NCBI GenBank assembly: GCA_031259225.1
Contig: JAIRLT010000128.1
Location: 1-9,495, forward strand
Direction of reading: 5' to 3'
Source of the DNA: Prevotellaceae bacterium
Lineage (GTDB): Bacteria; Bacteroidota; Bacteroidia; Bacteroidales; UBA932
DNA: 9,495 bases
The notes under the pieces: model-generated
Told to the model about the DNA's origin: nothing
What the model saw: the letters and a program-made list of their open reading frames with translations, nothing else
Databases searched by the model: none
Position numbers and translations under genes: made by a program
Shown: positions 5,861-9,495 of the stretch, one piece after another
How the letters are laid out: each line of letters starts with the position of its first letter
Numbering within the stretch: position 1 is the first letter of the stretch

Positions 5861-6523
5861 CCCATGGTGAGCCATGAGCGGATTTATCAATTTATCAGGG
5901 AAGATAAACGACTGGGAGGAACACTTTATACCCACCTTCGACACCGGCTTAAACACCGCAAGCGACCGGTCGGTGGGAAAAAAATAGTAATACCTGATAA
6001 AGCGTCCATTAACCTGCGACCGGAAGTCATCAACAAAAAAGAACGGATAGGCGACTGGGAAATTGATACCATCGTCGGGAAAGACAACAAAGGTGCTATT
6101 TTAACAGCTACCGAACGAAAAACAGGCTTCCTGTTAACTAAAAAATTACTAAAAGGGAAAAATGCGAAAAATTTAGCTGTGGAGTTATTTTACTTACTCT
6201 TACCTTATAAGAAAATGGTTTTGTCCATCACTGCTGATAATAGAAGTGAATTTTATGAACACAAGAAAATAGCTAAACTGTTAGATACCGCATTTTATTT
6301 TGCACATCCCTATTCCTCTTGGGAAAGGGGATTAAATAAATATACGAACAAACTTATCAGACAATATATCCATAAAAAAGGATCTTTTAATAACTTTTCC
6401 GACGAAGATATATTAACTTTTCAATATAAAATTAACCGCAGACCAAGAAAAGTACTTAACTTTGACTCGCCATGAAAGGTTTTTGCTTCCGCGTGGAGTA
6501 TTCCGGTTGCATTTGGTACTTGA
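5861..6523 (+). pseudogene. Decayed IS30-family transposase
   Basis: The frame opens with PMVSHERIYQFIREDKRLGG, the IS30/IS4351-type transposase segment normally found about 100 residues into a protein of roughly 310-330 residues. The N-terminal helix-turn-helix part is missing. Seen after it: the first catalytic Asp region (GDWEIDTIVGK), the second (SITADNRSEF, where the usual DNG has become DNR), and the third region YSSWERGLNKYTN. At the DD(33)E spacing the third acidic residue falls on this Lys, where the family has Glu, so catalysis should be lost. A TGA at 6473-6475 interrupts the end, but the same frame continues KVF...VAFGT to a TGA at 6521-6523, matching the usual C-terminal end. It is therefore truncated, mutated and stopped. 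Inverted repeats of the element were not found. Confidence 0.85.
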
Positions 6524-6534
6524 ATCTGCCTACG

Positions 6535-6551
6535 ATTCATAATTCATAATT
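6535..6551. repeat. Short heptamer array, unit ATTCATA
   Basis: Two full units of ATTCATA and a partial ATT run into a poly-T tract just upstream of the promoter-like site before tnaA. The period is seven, as in the arrays at the left edge, but the unit is different again. Confidence 0.55.
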
Positions 6552-6557
6552 TTTTTT

Positions 6558-6565
6558 TATATTTG
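6558..6565 (+). promoter_or_regulatory. Promoter -7 element before tnaA
   Basis: TATATTTG matches the TAnnTTTG -7 consensus. The -33 TTTG is not found at the ideal 20-bp distance, where GATT stands at 6534-6537, so this promoter may be weaker or regulated. The transcript would start near 6572, 15 bases before a small reading frame and about 180 bases before tnaA. Confidence 0.5.
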
Positions 6566-6586
6566 TGAAAGTAAGTTTCAACAGCC

Positions 6587-6655
6587 ATGCGAGATTTTAT
6601 ATCCATCCTTACTGCGAAATACTTCTATCGCAACCTGAAAGACCGCGACTCCTGA
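6587..6655 (+). CDS. Possible TnaC-like leader peptide, 22 residues
   Basis: A small frame with an ATG at 6587 and a TGA at 6653-6655 lies between the promoter-like site and tnaA. It begins MRDFISILTAKYFY. Aligned without gaps to recalled E. coli TnaC (24 residues), it shares T9, K11, an aromatic residue at 12 (Tyr for the Trp that is essential in TnaC), F13, K18 and D21. D16 and the final Pro of TnaC are absent. The position, upstream of a tryptophanase gene with a leader of about 100 bases in between, is what a regulatory leader would have. No strong ribosome site is visible. Whether it is translated and senses an amino acid is speculation; chance similarity in so short a frame is a real alternative. 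Confidence 0.3.
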   Translation: MRDFISILTAKYFYRNLKDRDS

Positions 6656-6735
6656 GTCCCGCCTTTCCAGGCGACCCGCATGCTCATTCATAAAATATAA
6701 AATAAATAGCTACTAATACGCCAATGCAGATTGGC
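6647..6735 (+). promoter_or_regulatory. Hairpins in the tnaA leader
   Basis: Three inverted repeats lie between the small frame and tnaA. GACTC-CT-GAGTC at 6647-6658 overlaps the small frame's stop codon. CGCCT-TTCC-AGGCG lies at 6660-6673. GCCAA-TGCAGA-TTGGC at 6720-6735 ends 17 bases before the tnaA start. CCTG at 6651 and CAGG at 6668 could also pair, which would exclude the first two stems. No T run follows, so Rho-dependent or translational control is more likely than intrinsic attenuation, if any exists. Confidence 0.35.
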
Positions 6736-6752
6736 ACAAAACATGAAATATT

Positions 6753-8126
6753 ATGAAAATTCCCTTTGCCGAATCGTTTAAAATAAAAATGGTAGAACCC
6801 ATCCGCAGCAGCACGCTGCAAGAACGGGAAGAATGGATAAAAAAAGCCTATTATAATGTGTTCCTATTGGACGCCGACCAGGTGTTTATTGATTTGCTCA
6901 CCGACTCCGGCACCGGTGCCATGAGCGACCGCCAGTGGTCTGCCATGATGATGGGCGACGAAAGTTATGCCGGCGCCCGGTCGTTCTATGAATTTAAGGA
7001 CGCGGTGGAACAGATTACCGGTTTTGAATATATGCTCCCCACGCACCAGGGGCGCGCCGCAGAGAATGTGCTGTTCTCTTACCTCGTCAAGGAAGGCGAC
7101 ATTGTTCCCGGCAATTCGCATTTCGATACCACAAAAGGGCATATCGAATCGCGGAAAGCCGAAGCGCTGGACTGCACAATTGACGAGGCTAAGGACACAC
7201 AACTCGAAATCCCCTTCAAAGGAAATGTAGACCTGCAAAAGCTGGAAAAAGTCCTGTCGGAACAGGGCGCCAAAGTGCCGTTTATTATCGTAACCGTTAC
7301 GAATAATACGGCAGGCGGGCAACCGGTGTCTATGGAAAACCTGAAAGCCGTTTGGGAAATTGCCGGGAAATACAACAAACCGGTATTGATAGACGGCGCC
7401 CGTTTCGCCGAAAACGCCTATTTTATCAAGGTACGCGAAAAAGGTTACGAACAGAAAACCATTAAGGAAATAGCGAAAGAAATGTTTTCGTATGCCGACG
7501 GCATGACGATGAGCGCCAAGAAAGACGCGATTGTGAACATGGGCGGCTTCATCGCCACGCGCCGCAAAGACTGGTACGAAGGCGCACGGAATTTCTGTAT
7601 CCGGTTTGAAGGCTATTTCACTTACGGCGGCTTGTCGGGACGCGACATGGCGGCGCTGGCGGTGGGTTTGGACGAAAATACGGAACTGGAAAACCTCGTT
7701 ACACGCATCAAACAGGTGGAATACTTAGGAAAGAAATTAGATGAATACGGTATCCCCTACCAACGTCCTGCCGGCGGACATGCCATATTCGTGGATGCGC
7801 CGAAGATATTAACCAATGTGCCGAAAGAAGAATTTCCTGCCCAGACGCTGACAATAGAACTGTACCGGGAAGCCGGCATACGCGGCTGCGAAATCGGTTA
7901 CCTGCTTGCCGACCGCGACCCCGTCACCCGCGAAAACCGTTTTGGCGGTTTGGATTTATTGCGGCTTGCCATCCCGCGCCGCGTTTATACCAATAACCAC
8001 ATGGATGTCGTGGCGGCGGCGCTGAAAAACGTATTCGACCGCCGCGACAAAATTAAACGCGGCGTACGGATTATGAAAGAAGCGGAACTTATGCGCCACT
8101 TTACCGTGCAACTGGAACGGCTATAA
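6753..8126 (+). CDS. tnaA: Tryptophanase
   Basis: A 457-residue PLP enzyme of the tryptophanase / tyrosine phenol-lyase family. It cleaves L-tryptophan to indole, pyruvate and ammonia in the cytoplasm, giving carbon, nitrogen and the signal indole. Seen: the PLP-binding Lys in MSAKKD (K257), the pyridine-contacting Asp and nearby Arg in IDGARFAENAYF (D214, R217), and the THQGRAAEN phosphate-binding segment (97-105). Three positions separate it from tyrosine phenol-lyase: Asp in HFDTTKGH (D125), Ile in CEIG (I381) where the lyase has Arg, and His in RHFTVQL (H449) where the lyase has Phe. All three are the tryptophanase state. Length and both ends are complete. The start follows an A/T-rich leader without a clear Shine-Dalgarno site. 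No tryptophan permease lies next to it in the window. Confidence 0.95.
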   Translation: MKIPFAESFKIKMVEPIRSSTLQEREEWIKKAYYNVFLLDADQVFIDLLTDSGTGAMSDRQWSAMMMGDESYAGARSFYEFKDAVEQITGFEYMLPTHQGRAAENVLFSYLVKEGDIVPGNSHFDTTKGHIESRKAEALDCTIDEAKDTQLEIPFKGNVDLQKLEKVLSEQGAKVPFIIVTVTNNTAGGQPVSMENLKAVWEIAGKYNKPVLIDGARFAENAYFIKVREKGYEQKTIKEIAKEMFSYADGMTMSAKKDAIVNMGGFIATRRKDWYEGARNFCIRFEGYFTYGGLSGRDMAALAVGLDENTELENLVTRIKQVEYLGKKLDEYGIPYQRPAGGHAIFVDAPKILTNVPKEEFPAQTLTIELYREAGIRGCEIGYLLADRDPVTRENRFGGLDLLRLAIPRRVYTNNHMDVVAAALKNVFDRRDKIKRGVRIMKEAELMRHFTVQLERL

Positions 8127-8131
8127 ACTGA

Positions 8132-8164
8132 TTGCTAATTTCTAATTGCTGATTTCTAATTGGC
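8132..8164. repeat. Inverted copy of the AATTAGA heptamer array
   Basis: Read on the minus strand, this is four 7-base units: AATTAGA, AATCAGC, AATTAGA, AATTAGC. The same GCC and CAA flanks occur in the array at 7-41, but with one unit fewer and the opposite orientation. It starts six bases after the tnaA stop and runs into the linker-like GGCTTGCGCCAGC (8162-8174). Confidence 0.85.
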
Positions 8165-8174
8165 TTGCGCCAGC

Positions 8175-8395
8175 TCATTTTCAACTAACATTAGTTCTTA
8201 ACTCATGCAGCCCGTTACGAAAACAGTAACACGTATATTAAATACAACACGCACAACAAATGCAACCTACATGACATTTGTCGGGTGCATTTTATTTATT
8301 CATGGTTGTGCGATGAAAGCCTAATATATAAGGTGTAGCATTATTCGGAAGTAATTTTTCTTGCTCCATTTTTAATTATATTATTTTAGAAAAAA
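8175..8395. other. Intergenic DNA between convergent genes, no gene seen
   Basis: A/T-rich sequence between the tnaA end and the end of the secreted-protein gene. I see no clear intrinsic terminator for either gene. The only small plus-strand frame, 39 codons at 8205-8324, has no ribosome site and a low-complexity Thr/Asn-rich start, so it is not called. Confidence 0.5.
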
Positions 8396-9495
8396 TCACA
8401 ATTGGCGGCGACATCGAATACGTCCACCTTCCGTGAGATTGAACACCTCATTGCAGTTACCCTTCCCTCGAAATAACCAAGCCTGTTCGGCTTCATAAAA
8501 ATGTAACCCACGTTTGCAACCGGCTGCTATAAGGAAGCCCCAACAATCCCCACCATTCACGCAAGTCCCATTTTCATAGAAATCGTAACCATTTTCAATT
8601 GAGGATCCATAAGTATCACTTTTTCCAACAGGCCACCGTGCGGCGATTTGAGTAGCAGTGGGAAATGACCACCCGTTGGAGCATGACGGCGGGTCTGACA
8701 GCTTATAATACGGCATCGTACCATTAATACAGGTAGCGTATAGCTTTGTTGATGTAGCGTAATCTTGATCAAACCACCAACTATTATCCGAGAATTGCAC
8801 TATACGGTAAACTTTATTATCATTCCTATCCTTTATGTGCGCTTCCCAATTTTGCGCGCCGCTGGTGCGTTGTTGGCATTTGTGGTTGGGATCTGCATAC
8901 CAATCCGTACCTGTGTAAGGACATGTTCCAATAACTTCTTTCAATCCGCCGGGACATTCCGTCTTGTCGGTTATACTTACCGGTGTAAAGGTCAAGCTTG
9001 ATTTTGGTATAGATGTTTGTGTGATTTCACGAATTATTCCATCAGTTCCTTTTAATATGAATGGCGGTGTACCCTTAAAATAATAGATTTCTTCATCCAT
9101 AACCATATTCGGCGGGTAGTCTGAAGCATAAGCACACCAATTGAATTTAGCGGGAACATTGGTTAATTGCACCGCAAGTGTGGTGCTATAATTAGTAGAG
9201 GCATTGCCTTCCAACCAAAAACCGTTCCTGTTACTTCCGTCAAAAGAAGTCGTGCCGCCGGAAACAGTTCCTACGGTAGCGCGTGTCCACGTGTTTCCCG
9301 AAGTAGTATTGTTGGCATTTACTTGAATGTAATCTACCCATACCCATACTTTAGAAAGGTGCGTAGCATCACGCGAACCGGCGTTCCACCACACGCGGAA
9401 AGATACGGTTTGAGTTGCATAATTTGCTCCGACAGGTTCGACATGTGTCACCTGTGCGCTTACTGTAACGCTTGCAAGCAGTGCGAAAAGAAAGA
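8396..9495 (-). CDS. Secreted FISUMP-like protein, start outside the window
   Basis: The frame is open to the window edge, so the true start lies just beyond 9495. The visible part has 365 residues. It begins FLFALLASVTVSAQVTHVEP, the hydrophobic core and cleavage region of a signal peptide (cleavage likely after SA or SAQ), so the protein is exported and only a few N-terminal residues are missing. Next comes a beta-rich region of about 120 residues with many Trp, Thr and Asn (VSFRVWW, KVWVWVDYI), which I do not recognise by name. The C-terminal third has KDRNDNKVYRIVQFSDNSWWF and GWSFPTATQIA, resembling the FISUMP / Fibrobacter major paralogous domain, with many cysteines and the end GRIRCRRQL. 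The GTG at 9449-9451 should not be taken as the start, because it falls inside the signal peptide. Function is unknown; a cell-surface or extracellular role is inferred. Confidence 0.75.
   Translation of the reverse strand, partial: FLFALLASVTVSAQVTHVEPVGANYATQTVSFRVWWNAGSRDATHLSKVWVWVDYIQVNANNTTSGNTWTRATVGTVSGGTTSFDGSNRNGFWLEGNASTNYSTTLAVQLTNVPAKFNWCAYASDYPPNMVMDEEIYYFKGTPPFILKGTDGIIREITQTSIPKSSLTFTPVSITDKTECPGGLKEVIGTCPYTGTDWYADPNHKCQQRTSGAQNWEAHIKDRNDNKVYRIVQFSDNSWWFDQDYATSTKLYATCINGTMPYYKLSDPPSCSNGWSFPTATQIAARWPVGKSDTYGSSIENGYDFYENGTCVNGGDCWGFLIAAGCKRGLHFYEAEQAWLFRGKGNCNEVFNLTEGGRIRCRRQL

Noticed and set aside
5624..6491. 12-bp direct repeat TTTTTGCTTCCG at 5624-5635 and 6480-6491 as a target duplication of the IS30 relic
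   Set aside because: The right copy lies inside the continuing transposase homology (KVFASA), so it cannot mark the element's edge. IS30-family duplications are also much shorter.
6753..8126. Tyrosine phenol-lyase as the product of the PLP enzyme gene
   Set aside because: The three distinguishing positions (D125, I381, H449) carry the tryptophanase residues, and the Arg that binds the phenol ring is absent.
8205..8324. 39-codon plus-strand frame between tnaA and the secreted gene
   Set aside because: No ribosome-binding site or promoter, a low-complexity first half, and no family resemblance.

Overview
The window looks like a chromosomal piece of a Bacteroidota bacterium, most likely Bacteroidales and host-associated. 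Three things point there. Two promoters match the Bacteroides form exactly (TTTG, 20 bp, TAnnTTTG). The leucyl-tRNA synthetase, RadA and tryptophanase proteins read like Bacteroidales versions. The surface or secreted gene at the right edge carries a Fibrobacter/Bacteroidetes-type (FISUMP-like) C-terminal region. Gene starts mostly lack strong Shine-Dalgarno sites, which also fits the phylum.

Layout. Bases 1-368 hold no gene but are packed with short repeat modules: three or four kinds of 7-bp tandem array, two copies of a dispersed element ending in AATGACG, GC-rich linkers, and a rho-independent terminator for something left of the window. A perfect promoter then drives a small DUF6364-like antitoxin gene (429-683). 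Its expected toxin partner survives only as about 15 codons. Convergent to it is an operon on the minus strand, leuS then radA (5448 to 766), with its own perfect promoter. Bases 5500-6530 are a graveyard: the 3' end of a secreted-protein gene abuts a decayed IS30-family transposase. A promoter-like site and a 22-codon leader-sized frame then precede tnaA (tryptophanase, 6753-8126). After an inverted copy of the left-hand heptamer array comes the 3' part of a secreted protein gene on the minus strand, whose start lies just outside the window.

The main discovery is inside leuS. The synthetase has about 1100 residues instead of the roughly 940 usual in the group. The extra part is a 477-bp segment (4111-4587, exactly 159 codons) that encodes a DUF559/Vsr-like PD-(D/E)xK nuclease domain in frame with the host gene. 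It is bounded by near-identical 32-bp inverted repeats, each containing a perfect 8-bp hairpin. It lies in the loop just before the Thr-rich editing motif of the CP1 domain, and all catalytic motifs of the synthetase on both sides are kept. It looks like a mobile, translated-through nuclease element with no self-splicing machinery, nested in an essential gene.

Functionally, leuS (charging and proofreading) and radA (recombination branch migration) are housekeeping genes. TnaA makes indole, pyruvate and ammonia from tryptophan and may be controlled by the small upstream frame, which shares several in-register residues with E. coli TnaC but lacks its critical Trp. The rest of the window is repeat and relic DNA typical of a genome with active small-repeat turnover.
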